This document shows, piece after piece, positions 1-8,265 of a DNA stretch of 64,000 nucleotides. Numbering within the stretch: the first letter of the stretch is position 1; each line of letters begins with the position of its first letter. A model generated the notes under the pieces. That model made no database searches. It was not told where the DNA came from and saw nothing but the letters and a program-made list of their open reading frames with translations. The DNA is from Gemmatimonadota bacterium. GTDB taxonomy: Bacteria; Gemmatimonadota; Gemmatimonadetes; Longimicrobiales; Gaopeijiaceae. The translations under genes were made by a program, and so were the position numbers. The stretch spans positions 62,001-126,000 of the forward strand of contig JAUIEJ010000009.1 in the NCBI GenBank assembly GCA_030428885.1, given 5' to 3'.

Positions 1-277
1 ACCACTCGGCCACGAGTTCGGGGCCCTCGGGGTGGGAGTCGAGGGACTCCACCAGGGTCCGGAAGGCCCCCAGGTCGTCGGGATGGACGAACGCGGCGGC
101 ACCGGCCCAGTCCCGGGCGAAGAGAGCGGCCCGGTAGCGCTCCAGCACCGCCACCGGGGCCGCGACTGCGTCTTCGGAGATCCCCGCCGCCGGATCGGCC
201 TGGCCCGCCACCGGCCCCGGCGCCAGAGCCACGCCCAGGGCGAGGACGACGACCCGCGCCGGGAAACGCCGCGGCAC
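1..277 (-). CDS. Secreted protein, C-terminus cut by window edge (NTF2-like fold suspected)
   Basis: About 92 codons are visible, starting at a GTG 8 bases after the stop of the upstream membrane gene, so the two are probably co-transcribed. Residues 1-25 are a typical export signal: basic start, hydrophobic core rich in Val/Leu/Ala, then a small-residue cleavage region ending in Gly-Gln-Ala. The mature part begins with 'VAVLERYRAALFARDW' and a short stretch about adding a loss term, which resembles the first helix of NTF2-like or SnoaL-like proteins, small cone-shaped domains with varied functions. That resemblance is an inference from a few residues. The rest of the gene lies beyond base 1, so no function is assigned. 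Confidence 0.6.
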   Translation of the reverse strand, partial: MPRRFPARVVVLALGVALAPGPVAGQADPAAGISEDAVAAPVAVLERYRAALFARDWAGAAAFVHPDDLGAFRTLVESLDSHPEGPELVAEW

Positions 278-284
278 GGGCGGC

Positions 285-1145
285 CTACCGGCGCCCGAAG
301 CCCCGGGGCGCACGAAACGCTCCCGTGAGCATCTGGGCGTCGAAGCCCTCCACGTGGCCGCCGGTGGCGTGGCGGTAGAGGGCCGCCGTGTAGATGCCCT
401 GGAGCGCCGAGGCCACGAGCCCCAGCACGACGTAGCCCATGACGCCCACGGCCACCACCGGGAGGATCACGGCGGGTCCGCCGCCGAACTGGGCCGCCAC
501 GACGATCATGGCCACGAAGACCAGGGTCCACGACATGCCCATGAGGAAGAACGCCCACCCGATCCCGAAGCTCGCCACCATCTGCTCACCCCAGGTGCGC
601 TTGAAGAGGGCGGCGCTCTCCTTCACGGCGTCGATGGGCCCGACGTCCTTGGACACCAGCACCGGCACGGCGAGGTATGTGGCCACGGTCCACCCCATAC
701 CCACCAGGCCCACGACGAGCTTCCCGACGAAGCCCACCCGCTCCGAGATGGCCCGGAGCACCATGCCGACGGTGGCCGAAATGGCGGCGTAGCCCAGGAT
801 CGAGCCGATCCGGTCCATGGCGATGCTCATGCCGTCGGACACCGTGGGATCACCCCCTTCGAGGCGGATCATGGCGGCCCCCACCAGGGCGGAGTTGAAG
901 AAGAAGATCACGGTGTACTGGACCAGGTAGAACAGGAATCCCACCACGTAGCCCAGGTAGCCGCCGCCCTCTTCGGCGAAGATCTCCCACCCCCCCGTGA
1001 GGGCCATGGGCGCGATGAAGCTGACCGCCACGAGCACCGTCGCGATGCCCGACAGCAGGGGAAACACCAGCAGCTCCTTGTCGAGCTTCAGCACGTGGGC
1101 GCTGGCCTTCACGAGGGACCACGAATTGGAGAGGGAGCCGGCCAT
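285..1145 (-). CDS. DUF6159 family multi-pass membrane protein
   Basis: A 286-residue integral membrane protein of unknown function. It opens with 'SLSNSWSLVKASAHVLKLD' followed by KELLVFPLLSG, the signature start of the DUF6159 family, then has about six hydrophobic segments, including a Gly-rich pair near residues 200-270. I chose the ATG at 1145 over an upstream in-frame GTG because the conserved family start begins here and GAAAGGTG lies about 9 bases before it. The family is widespread in Actinobacteria, Gemmatimonadota and relatives, and no activity is established. The stop is 8 bases from the next gene on the same strand. It is divergent from the DUF2239 gene across a 155-base intergenic region. 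Confidence 0.8.
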   Translation of the reverse strand: MAGSLSNSWSLVKASAHVLKLDKELLVFPLLSGIATVLVAVSFIAPMALTGGWEIFAEEGGGYLGYVVGFLFYLVQYTVIFFFNSALVGAAMIRLEGGDPTVSDGMSIAMDRIGSILGYAAISATVGMVLRAISERVGFVGKLVVGLVGMGWTVATYLAVPVLVSKDVGPIDAVKESAALFKRTWGEQMVASFGIGWAFFLMGMSWTLVFVAMIVVAAQFGGGPAVILPVVAVGVMGYVVLGLVASALQGIYTAALYRHATGGHVEGFDAQMLTGAFRAPRGFGRR

Positions 1146-1233
1146 GAACGCGCACCTTTCGGAAGGGGACGGGGACGGGTTCGTCCACTCCACTCTACGA
1201 ACCAACCCCTCGGTTCTTCAATGGGACTCCCCC

Positions 1234-1262
1234 TTGACCAACAATTAATACCCGGGTTTAAT
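1234..1262 (+). promoter_or_regulatory. Strong sigma-70-like promoter for the DUF2239 gene
   Basis: TTGACC (1234-1239) and TTTAAT (1257-1262) are separated by exactly 17 bases, in an AT-rich patch that stands out from the GC-rich surroundings. The downstream ATG at 1301 would give a leader of about 30 bases. AT-rich sequence such as TATTAAT read on the opposite strand could also serve the divergent DUF6159 gene. Confidence 0.6.
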
Positions 1263-1300
1263 TCCAACCCTGCCGCCGAGCCCCCCTCCCCCACCCCGCC

Positions 1301-1927
1301 ATGCCCTCGTCTTCGCCCGTGCCCGGACCCTTCGTCGCCTTCCACGGCCACCGGCGCATCGCCGAGGGCGACCTGGAGCGCGTGGCCCTGGCCGTCTACG
1401 ACGCCACCCGGGGCGACGCCGCCCGGGTCCTGGCCTTCGACACCACCGACGGGCGTCAGGTGGACGTGGACCTCCGAGGGGATCGGGCGGGCGTGGGCCG
1501 GTGGGCCCGGGCGTGGCTCGCCCGGGAAGGCGCCGAGGGCCCATCGGCGCCCGCCGAGCCCCGCCGCGGCCGGGGGCGGCCCCGCCTGGGGGTGGTGTCC
1601 CGGGAAGTCACGCTCCTGCCCCGCCACTGGGCCTGGCTGGCCGCCCAGGGCGGCAACGTCTCGGCCACCCTCCGCCGCCTGGTGGACCAGGCCCGCCGGG
1701 CCGACGACGACCGGGCCCGGGTGCGGACGGCCCAGGACGCGGCGTTCCGATTCATGTCGGCGGTGGCCGGAGACCTTCCCCACTTCGAAGAGGCGGTCCG
1801 GGCCCTCTACGCCGGCGACGCCGCCGCATTCCGGACCCGCACCGGGGCCTGGCCCCCCGACGTGTCCGAGCTCGCCCGCACCCTGGCCGCTCCGGCCCTG
1901 ACCCCTCCCCCTTCGTCCGGGAGCTGA
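1301..1927 (+). CDS. DUF2239 family protein
   Basis: A 208-residue soluble protein of unknown function. The central motif 'GRGRPRLGVVSREVTLLPRH' followed by WAWLAAQGG (around residues 93-125) is the hallmark of DUF2239, and the length matches the family. The N-terminal third has the family's 'FVAFHGHRRIAEGDL' and 'VLAFDTTDGRQVDVDLRG' strands. The segment PRHWAWLAAQ..SATLRRLVDQARR looks helical and is reminiscent of small DNA-binding modules; several family members are annotated as possible regulators, without proof. The next gene starts 3 bases after the stop, so it is co-transcribed with the MATE exporter from the promoter at 1234-1262. Confidence 0.8.
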   Translation: MPSSSPVPGPFVAFHGHRRIAEGDLERVALAVYDATRGDAARVLAFDTTDGRQVDVDLRGDRAGVGRWARAWLAREGAEGPSAPAEPRRGRGRPRLGVVSREVTLLPRHWAWLAAQGGNVSATLRRLVDQARRADDDRARVRTAQDAAFRFMSAVAGDLPHFEEAVRALYAGDAAAFRTRTGAWPPDVSELARTLAAPALTPPPSSGS

Positions 1928-1930
1928 CCG

Positions 1931-3298
1931 GTGGAAGACCTCACCGAAGGCCCCATCCCCACCCACATGATCCGCATGGCCGTGCCCATCGCGGTGGGGA
2001 TGGTCTTCCAGACGCTCTACTACCTGGTGGACCTCTACTTCGTGGGCCGCCTGGGCGACGCCGCCATCGCCGGGCTGTCCACCGCGGGCAACCTCCAGTT
2101 CCTCATCATGGCCCTGACCCAGGTTCTGGGCGTGGGGACCATGGCCCTCATCGCCCAGGCCAGCGGACGGAAGGACCGGGCCGACGCCAACCTGGTCTTC
2201 AACCAGAGCCTGACCCTCGCCGGAGCGTGTGCCGCCCTGACCCTCGTGGGGGGATACGCGTCGGCGCCGGCGTACATGGACCTCCTGGGCGCCGACGCCG
2301 CCACCCGCCAGGCGGGCCTGACCTACCTCTGGTGGTTCCTCCCGGGGCTGGGACTCCAGTTCGCCCTGGTGTCCATGGGCGCCGCCCTCCGGGGCACGGG
2401 CATCGTCCGCCCCACCATCGTGGTGCAGATCCTCACGGTGCTCCTGAACGCCGTCCTCTCGCCCATCATGATCGCCGGATGGTTCACGGGCCGGCCCCTG
2501 GGCGTCCTGGGCGCGGGGCTGTCCACCACCATCTCGGTGGCCGTGGGGGTCGTGATGCTCTCGGTCTACTTCGTCCGGCTCGAGCGATTCGTGGCCTTCG
2601 ACCGGGCGTTGATCCGGCCCCGGGTCGCCGAGGCGAAGCGGATCCTGGCCGTGGGACTCCCTCCCGGCGGCGAATTCGCCCTGCTCTTCGTCTACATGGG
2701 CGTCATCTACTGGACGATCCGGGGATTCGGCCCCGAAGCCCAGGCCGGCTTCGGCATCGGCAATCGGGTGATGCAGGCCATCTTCCTCCCGGCCATGGCC
2801 ATCGCCTTCGCGGCGGCGCCGGTGGCGGGCCAGAACGTGGGCGCCGGAAAAGGCGATCGGGTCCGGGCCACCTTCCGGTGGTCGGCGGGAGTGCTGAGCG
2901 CCATCATGCTGGTGCTCACCGCCCTCTGTCAGATCCGACCCGAGTTCTTCATCGGTCTCTTCACCGACGAGGCCGAGGTGATCCGAATCGGGGCCGAGTT
3001 CCTCCGCATCGTGTCGCTGAACTTCGTGGCCACGGGGATCGTCTTCACCTGCTCGGGGATGTTCCAGGCGCTGGGCAACACGGTGCCGTCGCTGGCGGCC
3101 AGCGCCACCCGCCTGGTGACGTTCGTGATCCCGGCGGTGTGGCTGTCGGGGCAGACGTGGTTCCGGCTCCCCCACCTCTGGACCGTGTCGGTAGTGACGG
3201 TGGCGCTCCAGGCGGCGTTCGCCTGGTGGCTCCTGGCCCAGGAGCTCGGGCAGGCCTACCCGAGCGTGGCCACGGCCTCCAGGAACCGGGCGCCGTAG
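1931..3298 (+). CDS. MATE family multidrug/toxin exporter
   Basis: A 455-residue inner-membrane antiporter of the MATE superfamily (MatE repeats), which exports cationic drugs and metabolites using Na+ or H+ gradients. Twelve hydrophobic segments form two homologous halves; the N-terminal half has '[19 protein letters not shown]' and the [15 protein letters not shown] segment typical of the family. GTG is the likely start, with GGGAG 8 bases upstream and only 3 bases after the DUF2239 stop. The substrate cannot be read from sequence. The 3' end overlaps the convergent recQ gene by 43 bases, so the two coding regions share sequence on opposite strands. Confidence 0.9.
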   Translation: MEDLTEGPIPTHMIRMAVPIAVGMVFQTLYYLVDLYFVGRLGDAAIAGLSTAGNLQFLIMALTQVLGVGTMALIAQASGRKDRADANLVFNQSLTLAGACAALTLVGGYASAPAYMDLLGADAATRQAGLTYLWWFLPGLGLQFALVSMGAALRGTGIVRPTIVVQILTVLLNAVLSPIMIAGWFTGRPLGVLGAGLSTTISVAVGVVMLSVYFVRLERFVAFDRALIRPRVAEAKRILAVGLPPGGEFALLFVYMGVIYWTIRGFGPEAQAGFGIGNRVMQAIFLPAMAIAFAAAPVAGQNVGAGKGDRVRATFRWSAGVLSAIMLVLTALCQIRPEFFIGLFTDEAEVIRIGAEFLRIVSLNFVATGIVFTCSGMFQALGNTVPSLAASATRLVTFVIPAVWLSGQTWFRLPHLWTVSVVTVALQAAFAWWLLAQELGQAYPSVATASRNRAP

Positions 3299-4947
3299 CG
3301 CTCCAGCTTGGCCGGCCCCACACCGGGAACGTCCAACAGCTCGGCCGACGTGGCGGGCCGGCGGGCCACCATCTCCCGGAGCACCTTGTCGTTGAAGACG
3401 ATGTAGGCCGGCACCCCCTCCCGGTCGGCGATCTCCTTGCGCAGGGTGCGGAGGGACTGGAAGGCCGCCTCGTCGGCCGGCGTCACGTCGTCGGGCACGG
3501 CGGCTCGGCTCCCGCCGGACCGGCGCCGAAGGGCCGCGGCTCCCCGGGTCCGCTCCTCCACCGTGCGTCCGGTGCAGGCGTCGCACGACACGTCGCAGGG
3601 CGCCATCTCCTCGTCGAAGTAGCGCACGATGCCCTGGTGTCGGCATCCCCCGGCTTCCACGAGTTCGAAGAGGTCGACGGTGGCCTGGCGCTTCCGGGCC
3701 CAGACCTCGGGGTCGTCGATCTCGTTCAGGAAGCGCTCGTGCATCTTCACGTCGGCCCACGAATAGAAGAGCACGCAGTCGCTCTCCAGCCCGTCGCGGC
3801 CCGCCCGGCCGAACTCCTGGTACCACGACTCCACGTCCTTGGGCATGTCCCGATGGATCACGAAGCGCACGTCGGGTTTGTCGATGCCCATGCCGAAAGC
3901 CACGGTGGCCACCATGACCTCCACCTCGTCTTTCTGGAAGCGCTCCTGGTTCCGCGTCCGGACCGGGTCGTCGAGCCCGGCGTGGTAGGGGGCCGCGTTG
4001 ACGCCCTCCCGCACCAGGAAGTCGCAGGTCTGCTCCACGGCCTTTCGCGACAGGCAGTAGACGATGCCGCTCTCCCCCGCGTGCTCCCGGACCAGGGCCA
4101 GGATCTCCTTCCGGGTGTTGCCCCCCTGCCCCTTCTTCCGCACCGAAAGCGTGAGGTTGGGCCGGAAGAACGATCCCTTGTAGCCCGCGGGCTTCCGCAT
4201 GCCCAGTTGGCGCAGGATGTCCACCGCGACCTGACGGGTCGCCGTGGCCGTGAGGGCAAGTACGGGCACGTCGAGCTCGTGCTTGAGCCCCTGGAGACGC
4301 CGATAGCTGGGGCGGAAGTCGTGCCCCCACTGGCTGATGCAGTGGGCCTCGTCCACCACCAGGAGCGAGATGGGGCACCCCTGGACGAAGTCCCGCAGTC
4401 GACCGTCCAGCGCCTCGGGCGCCAGATACACCAACTCGTAGTGTCCCCGCCGCAGATCGTCCAGGCGGCGGCGGCGCTCGTCGAAGTCCAGGGTCGAGTT
4501 GATCTCGGCGGCCCGGAACCCGTAGCGCAGCAGGGCGTCGACCTGGTCCTTCATGAGGGAGATGAGGGGCGAGATCACCACCACGGTGCCCGGCAGCATG
4601 CGGGCGGGCAACTGATAGGTGAGGGACTTTCCCGCCCCGGTGGGCATGACGGCGATGCAGTCCTTCCCCGCCAGCACCGCGTCGATGATCTCTCGTTGAC
4701 CCGGTCTGAACGACGGAAAGCCGAACACGCTGCGGAGCACCGCCACGGGGTCCGACGGGTCACCCGCCGGCGTACCCGGAGCCGGGCCGGAGGGGCGGGC
4801 GGGGGACGACGGGTCCAGGGGAAGGGAATTCTGCACGGCGGGGGGAACGGGGGTCGGACGGGGAGGGACGCCTGAGGGTAACGGGATCGACGGGCGGGGC
4901 AACCGGCGTTCTGGAACCGCCGCGCCCGCCGGCGGTACGTTGGTCAT
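3256..4947 (-). CDS. recQ: RecQ family ATP-dependent DNA helicase without the winged-helix (RQC) domain
   Basis: A 3'-5' superfamily 2 DNA helicase for recombination repair, 563 residues from the ATG at 4947. The first 66 residues are Pro-rich and low in complexity, and in-frame GTG codons near residue 68 could be the true start. Helicase motifs are intact: Walker A MPTGAGKS (about 101-108), DEAH (199-202) with [11 protein letters not shown] (RecQ motif 0/II region), and the late motif 'FGRAGRDG'. The zinc cysteines follow ([10 protein letters not shown]). After the zinc domain the protein goes straight to an HRDC domain ([33 protein letters not shown]), so the RQC winged helix is missing. 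The gene is divergent from the first selenoprotein, 28 bases apart, and overlaps the MATE gene at its 3' end. Confidence 0.92.
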   Translation of the reverse strand: MTNVPPAGAAVPERRLPRPSIPLPSGVPPRPTPVPPAVQNSLPLDPSSPARPSGPAPGTPAGDPSDPVAVLRSVFGFPSFRPGQREIIDAVLAGKDCIAVMPTGAGKSLTYQLPARMLPGTVVVISPLISLMKDQVDALLRYGFRAAEINSTLDFDERRRRLDDLRRGHYELVYLAPEALDGRLRDFVQGCPISLLVVDEAHCISQWGHDFRPSYRRLQGLKHELDVPVLALTATATRQVAVDILRQLGMRKPAGYKGSFFRPNLTLSVRKKGQGGNTRKEILALVREHAGESGIVYCLSRKAVEQTCDFLVREGVNAAPYHAGLDDPVRTRNQERFQKDEVEVMVATVAFGMGIDKPDVRFVIHRDMPKDVESWYQEFGRAGRDGLESDCVLFYSWADVKMHERFLNEIDDPEVWARKRQATVDLFELVEAGGCRHQGIVRYFDEEMAPCDVSCDACTGRTVEERTRGAAALRRRSGGSRAAVPDDVTPADEAAFQSLRTLRKEIADREGVPAYIVFNDKVLREMVARRPATSAELLDVPGVGPAKLERYGARFLEAVATLG

Positions 4948-4975
4948 GATCCTCCACCCTCGACCAGGAGCCACC

Positions 4976-5560
4976 ATGCGCCGTTGGGCTGCACTGGGAC
5001 TGCTGACGGGCGTGCTGAGCATGGGGGCCACCACGCCCGCCACGGCCCAGGAGAACGACTTCCTGGCCGTGGGCACCGAGGCCCCCGACGTAACGTTCAC
5101 CGGTGCCACGCGCTACGGCGTGGTGGGTGAGCACAGCCTCAGCGACTTCCGCGGCGAGACCGTCGTACTGGCCTTCTTCTTCCGCGCCCGAACACGCGGC
5201 TGAACGATTCAAATGCAAGCGTACCGTGATCAGTACGCACGTCTCTTCCACGACGGACGCAACGTCCATCTCGTGGGCCTGTCGGCCGACACCCCCGAGG
5301 AGCTCGCCTCCTGGGCGTCGGACGATGATTTCCAGTTTCTGTTCGGAAGCGATCCCGGGAGCACCGCCTACGCCGCATTCGGTGGCGATCCCCGGGACAA
5401 CGGCATGGTGGGAAGCCGAGCGGTCATCGTGGTGGCGCCCGACGGCACCATCGCCCACGTCATGCCCTCGTTCAATCAGGTGGATCCCGGGGCCTACGAG
5501 GAACTGGCCGCGGCCATCGACGCCGTGACCCCCGATCCGGACGACGAGGGCGGCGCCTGA
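4976..5560 (+). CDS. Exported peroxiredoxin-like selenoprotein (Sec at in-frame UGA), Sec-Prx1
   Basis: A 194-residue thioredoxin-fold peroxiredoxin-like protein, read through an in-frame TGA at 5201-5203 (residue 76). ATG at 4976 has AGGAG 5 bases upstream. Residues 1-25 are a signal peptide, so the protein is likely periplasmic. The mature part runs [12 protein letters not shown], the strand [13 protein letters not shown], then [12 protein letters not shown]. The UGA sits exactly at the peroxidatic Cys of the BCP/PrxQ-like 'F..A.T.GC' motif, and homology continues without a frame change to the stop. The translated protein has no Cys at all, so it would be a one-Sec enzyme needing an external reductant. 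Codons just after the UGA (att, caa, caa, gcg, cgt, gat, gca, cgt) are AT-rich compared with the gene, as expected if RNA structure constrains them. Pseudogenisation is unlikely given the second case at 8266. Confidence 0.85.
5219..5238 (+). promoter_or_regulatory. Candidate bacterial SECIS hairpin for Sec-Prx1
   Basis: A perfect 6-bp inverted repeat GCGTAC / GTACGC encloses the 8-base loop CGTGATCA. The loop starts 21 bases after the UGA, inside the 16-37 base window known for bacterial SECIS elements, and has G at its second position as the consensus asks. It lies inside the coding region, as bacterial SECIS elements must for SelB to deliver tRNA-Sec. Confidence 0.75.
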
Positions 5561-5598
5561 CCGACCTCGCTCCAGCGGTCCCGGTTCGTGGAACGGGA

Positions 5599-5632
5599 GA
5601 GGCCCGACGTGCCCTGGGGCGCGTCGGGCCTC
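5599..5632. terminator. Bidirectional terminator hairpin between convergent genes
   Basis: An 11-bp perfect stem GAGGCCCGACG / CGTCGGGCCTC (5599-5609 with 5622-5632) with a 12-base loop sits in the 94-base gap between Sec-Prx1 and the convergent DUF1579 gene. The + side continues GTCGTTTCC, a weak U-tract. It probably ends transcripts from both sides. Confidence 0.6.
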
Positions 5633-5654
5633 GTCGTTTCCGGGCTTCGTCGCT

Positions 5655-6212
5655 TCAGCGGAGGAACCGCACCGTCATGAAGTCCTGCTCGGGCCGCTCC
5701 GGGACCCGGGTGTCCACGAAGCGGGTCTGGACGCCCCACCCCCCGTCGGGATCCAGGTCCAGGGCGAAGACGAACTCCTTGGCCAGGCCCATGGCCGCCA
5801 TGACCGGATCGTCGTCGGCCCCCTCGGTGGCCACCCAGCCGCCCACCTCCCGGCGCGCCCCCTGGGCCATCACCAGGTAGGTGGCCGAGTCGTCGAGGTT
5901 GACCACCTGGTAGCGCTCGTTGCGCCGGTCGAAGCCCACGATGTAGACCACCTGCTCCGCCGGGGCCCCCTCGTCGAGGGACGCGTCCACCACCAGGAAA
6001 CGACCCCCCAGGATCGCGCTGGCCTCGGCCCGGCCCGTGGCCGCCACCCGATCACCGCCGGCGCCGTGAAGGACGACCTCCACCTGCCACCGCCCGGCCA
6101 GGTTCTGGAGGGCTTCGTGTTCCCCCGACGGGCCGGACATCTCATCGGCGCTCTGGCCGGCGGCCGGCGACGCCGCCAGGGCCAGCACGAGCCCGGCGGC
6201 CACGGCCCTCAT
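5655..6212 (-). CDS. Secreted DUF1579-like protein
   Basis: A 185-residue exported protein with a clear signal peptide (MRAVAAGLVLALAASPAAG, cleavage near residue 20). The body contains 'LQNLAGRWQVEVVL', 'GRAEASAILGGRFLVVDAS' and a VVYIVGFDRRNERYQVV strand, the pattern of DUF1579, a lipocalin-like barrel family of unknown activity. The ATG overlaps the stop of the TlpA-like gene by ATGA, so translation is coupled. It is the last gene of the three-gene run CcdA-TlpA-DUF1579 that lies between the two selenoprotein genes. A role as a periplasmic binding or chaperone partner of the redox cassette is only a guess. Confidence 0.75.
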   Translation of the reverse strand: MRAVAAGLVLALAASPAAGQSADEMSGPSGEHEALQNLAGRWQVEVVLHGAGGDRVAATGRAEASAILGGRFLVVDASLDEGAPAEQVVYIVGFDRRNERYQVVNLDDSATYLVMAQGARREVGGWVATEGADDDPVMAAMGLAKEFVFALDLDPDGGWGVQTRFVDTRVPERPEQDFMTVRFLR

Positions 6213-6721
6213 CGCTCGGTGCCCAGAAGCTCCTGCACGGCCCCCACGAGGTCCTGGTCCCGCCCCACGCCCGAGTACACCACGGTGCCCTCGCCGTCGA
6301 GCAGCATCACGATGGAGGTGGTGGCGGCGTTGTAGGCCCGAACCGCGTTGCCGCCTCCGTCCCACAGATAGGGGAACGGGGCGCCGTGTTCGTCCACGTG
6401 GCGCTGGACCCGCCGCTGGGACTGACTGACCGCCACGGCCACGGCCACGATGTTGATCCGGTCGGCGAAGTCCTCGGCGATCCGGTCGAGCTGGGGCTGG
6501 AGCGCCTCGCAGTTCTCGCACCAGGTGGCCCAGAACTCCAGGAGGGTGGGCACCCCGGCCTCGAAGAAGTCCGAGAGCTGCACGGCGTTGCCGTTCAGGT
6601 CCTCGAGTTCGGCGTCGGGAGCCGCGGTCCCCACGGCGAGTCCCACGCCCTGCCCCTGCACGGGAAGGGCGACGAGGGCCGCGGCGACGAACGCGAAGAC
6701 GAGAGGGAGGGACGAGCGCAT
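6209..6721 (-). CDS. TlpA-like periplasmic thioredoxin with WCENC active site
   Basis: A 170-residue exported thioredoxin-fold protein. Residues 1-24 form the signal peptide. The redox motif W-C-E-N-C (Cys 68 and Cys 71) follows the strand VPTLLEFWAT, and a later 'TTSIVMLLDGEGTVVYSG' carries the thioredoxin-fold strands, although the usual cis-Pro is replaced by a Thr-Ser pair. Family members reduce disulfides in apocytochrome c or other periplasmic targets, with electrons supplied by CcdA. The gene lies 9 bases after the CcdA-like gene and overlaps the DUF1579 gene. Its placement between two exported peroxiredoxin-like selenoproteins makes it a good candidate for the reductant that recycles them, which is an inference from context. 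Confidence 0.88.
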   Translation of the reverse strand: MRSSLPLVFAFVAAALVALPVQGQGVGLAVGTAAPDAELEDLNGNAVQLSDFFEAGVPTLLEFWATWCENCEALQPQLDRIAEDFADRINIVAVAVAVSQSQRRVQRHVDEHGAPFPYLWDGGGNAVRAYNAATTSIVMLLDGEGTVVYSGVGRDQDLVGAVQELLGTER

Positions 6722-6730
6722 GGGAGTCCT

Positions 6731-7462
6731 CTACAGATTGTAGCCGGCTTTCACGAAGTAGTACTGAGCCACGCCCAACATGATCACGGCCGCCGCCCGC
6801 TTCATCCACACGAGCCAGCGGCCGGACCGGGGCAGGGCGGCCAGGGCCCCGGAGAACAGTCCCACCACCACCAGAAGCGCCGTCATGCCCAGGGAGAAGA
6901 CGAACAGATAGACGAAGCCCATGAGCCCCGCCTGGGTGGCGGCCACCCAGGTCAGGACCACGGCGAACGCCGGGGCCCCGCAGGGCGCGGCCACCACCCC
7001 CGAGCTCGCCCCCAGGAGAAACACGGCCCCGTACGAGCCCCCTTCCTGGCGGCCCGCCCAATCCAGCAGCCGCCGGGGCACGGGCACCGGGAGCACGTCG
7101 AACATGACCAGGGCGAAGAGGAGCAGTAGGTTGCCGATGGCCAGGAGGGCCCAGGGGTTGGCGCTCACCGACCCGAAGAGGGTGCCGGAGAGACCCGCCA
7201 CCAGTCCCAGCGTGGCGTAGAGCATGGCCATGCCCACCACGTAGGTCAGGGTGAGGGCCAGGGTGCGACCCTTCGACTGGTTCTCGGTGGCCGTCCCCGA
7301 AATCACCGAGACGGTGATGGGAATCATGGGGTAGACGCAGGGGGTGAGACTCGTCAGGACTCCGGCCCCGAAGAGGGTGGCCAGAGCCAGGACGGGACTC
7401 GCCGACAGGCTCTCGGAGAGGGCCTGCGTGCTACCGATCTGGGCCGCGATGGAGAAGAGCAT
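6731..7462 (-). CDS. CcdA/DsbD-type transmembrane electron carrier
   Basis: A 243-residue membrane protein that passes electrons from cytoplasmic thioredoxin to periplasmic thiol proteins. The two redox cysteines are in the family's membrane motifs: TPCVYPM (Cys 42) and APCGAPAF (Cys 161), in homologous three-helix halves. A SafE/CcdA-like C-terminal helix follows. It has no soluble DsbD alpha or gamma domain, so it matches CcdA/ScsB-core size. The downstream TlpA-like gene, 9 bases away, would be its periplasmic partner. Together they form a complete reductant relay to the space where the two selenoproteins are predicted to reside. Confidence 0.9.
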   Translation of the reverse strand: MLFSIAAQIGSTQALSESLSASPVLALATLFGAGVLTSLTPCVYPMIPITVSVISGTATENQSKGRTLALTLTYVVGMAMLYATLGLVAGLSGTLFGSVSANPWALLAIGNLLLLFALVMFDVLPVPVPRRLLDWAGRQEGGSYGAVFLLGASSGVVAAPCGAPAFAVVLTWVAATQAGLMGFVYLFVFSLGMTALLVVVGLFSGALAALPRSGRWLVWMKRAAAVIMLGVAQYYFVKAGYNL

Positions 7463-7507
7463 GGCCCCCGTGCAACCCGTCGAGGCGGGACGGGGTTCCC
7501 GGACCCG

Positions 7508-8134
7508 TCACCGCCGGTAGGTCACCCCCACCTCCAGGGTGCGGAACGCCGTGGTGCCGCAGTAGGGGTAGTAGATGTCCTCGATGCAGGTGGTGACCTG
7601 GGGGCTGTCCCGCCGGGCGGAGAGGGCCGCCGCCCACTGCCGGGCCCACCGCCACGACACCCCCACCACCGCCGACATGCCCCAGTGGGCCTCCCGGGGG
7701 GCCCGGCCCAGGGTGGCGCCGGTATCCTGCCCGCGCCACTCGCCGTCGAACGACCCCCGGGTCCACTGGAGCGCGCCCTCCAGCCCCCAGCGATCCGAGA
7801 GGGGCACCGTGACCTGGGGCCCCACGCTCAGGGTGGTGAGGGTGAACGCCGACTGGAAACGGTCGTCCTGGCAGAGGTCGCTGGAGGGATCGATGAGCCC
7901 CTGGCAGGTGGAACGGAACCACGACTGTTCGTCGGCATGCCGACGAGCGTCGAAGCGGACGCCCAGCCACCCCACCACGGGCACCGCCACCCCCACGCCC
8001 ACCACCGTGGGCGAATCGTACTCCCGGAGATCGGAGTTCGAGACCCCGGCCGATACGGTCACCGACTGGGCCGCCGCCGGGAGGGCCGCGGCACTCATCA
8101 CCCACAGGCCCCACCACCCTTCGCGTCCGCGCAT
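7508..8134 (-). CDS. Small outer-membrane beta-barrel protein
   Basis: A 208-residue exported protein. The start ATG at 8134 is preceded by GGGAGGTG at good spacing; an adjacent GTG at 8137 is less likely. The signal peptide runs to about residue 23 (…SAAALPAAAQ). The rest alternates hydrophobic and polar residues in strands such as TVVGVGVAVPVVGWLGVRF and ends with a barrel-like 'TLEVGVTYRR' C-terminus, typical of OmpA-like or OMP_b-brl porin families. Four Cys (in STCQG, DLCQD, TTCIE, YPYCG) could form two periplasmic-side disulfides. No specific family is recognised. It is divergent from Sec-Prx2 across 131 bases. Confidence 0.65.
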   Translation of the reverse strand: MRGREGWWGLWVMSAAALPAAAQSVTVSAGVSNSDLREYDSPTVVGVGVAVPVVGWLGVRFDARRHADEQSWFRSTCQGLIDPSSDLCQDDRFQSAFTLTTLSVGPQVTVPLSDRWGLEGALQWTRGSFDGEWRGQDTGATLGRAPREAHWGMSAVVGVSWRWARQWAAALSARRDSPQVTTCIEDIYYPYCGTTAFRTLEVGVTYRR

Positions 8135-8265
8135 CACACACCTCCCGTTGGGGGACTCACGGCCATCACTCCGTGCTACAACGATCCACCGGGGCCGATC
8201 CGGACGGGAACCCCACCGACCGCCCGGGGGATTGGTACCCGAACCTTCCCCCCACCCTCCCCGAC

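Noticed and set aside
1109-4378. Very long open frames opposite real genes (for example 1109-4378 minus, 15139-19173 plus, 31382-36478 plus)
   Set aside because: High GC content keeps alternative frames open. Their translations are Arg/Gly/Pro/His-rich with no domains, and they cover well-supported genes.
4976-5560. Sec-Prx1 as a nonsense-mutated pseudogene or as two short genes
   Set aside because: The TGA falls exactly on the catalytic Cys position, homology and frame continue to the natural stop, a SECIS-like hairpin follows at the right distance, and an independent second case lies 3 kb away. The internal ATG at 5213 has no ribosome site.
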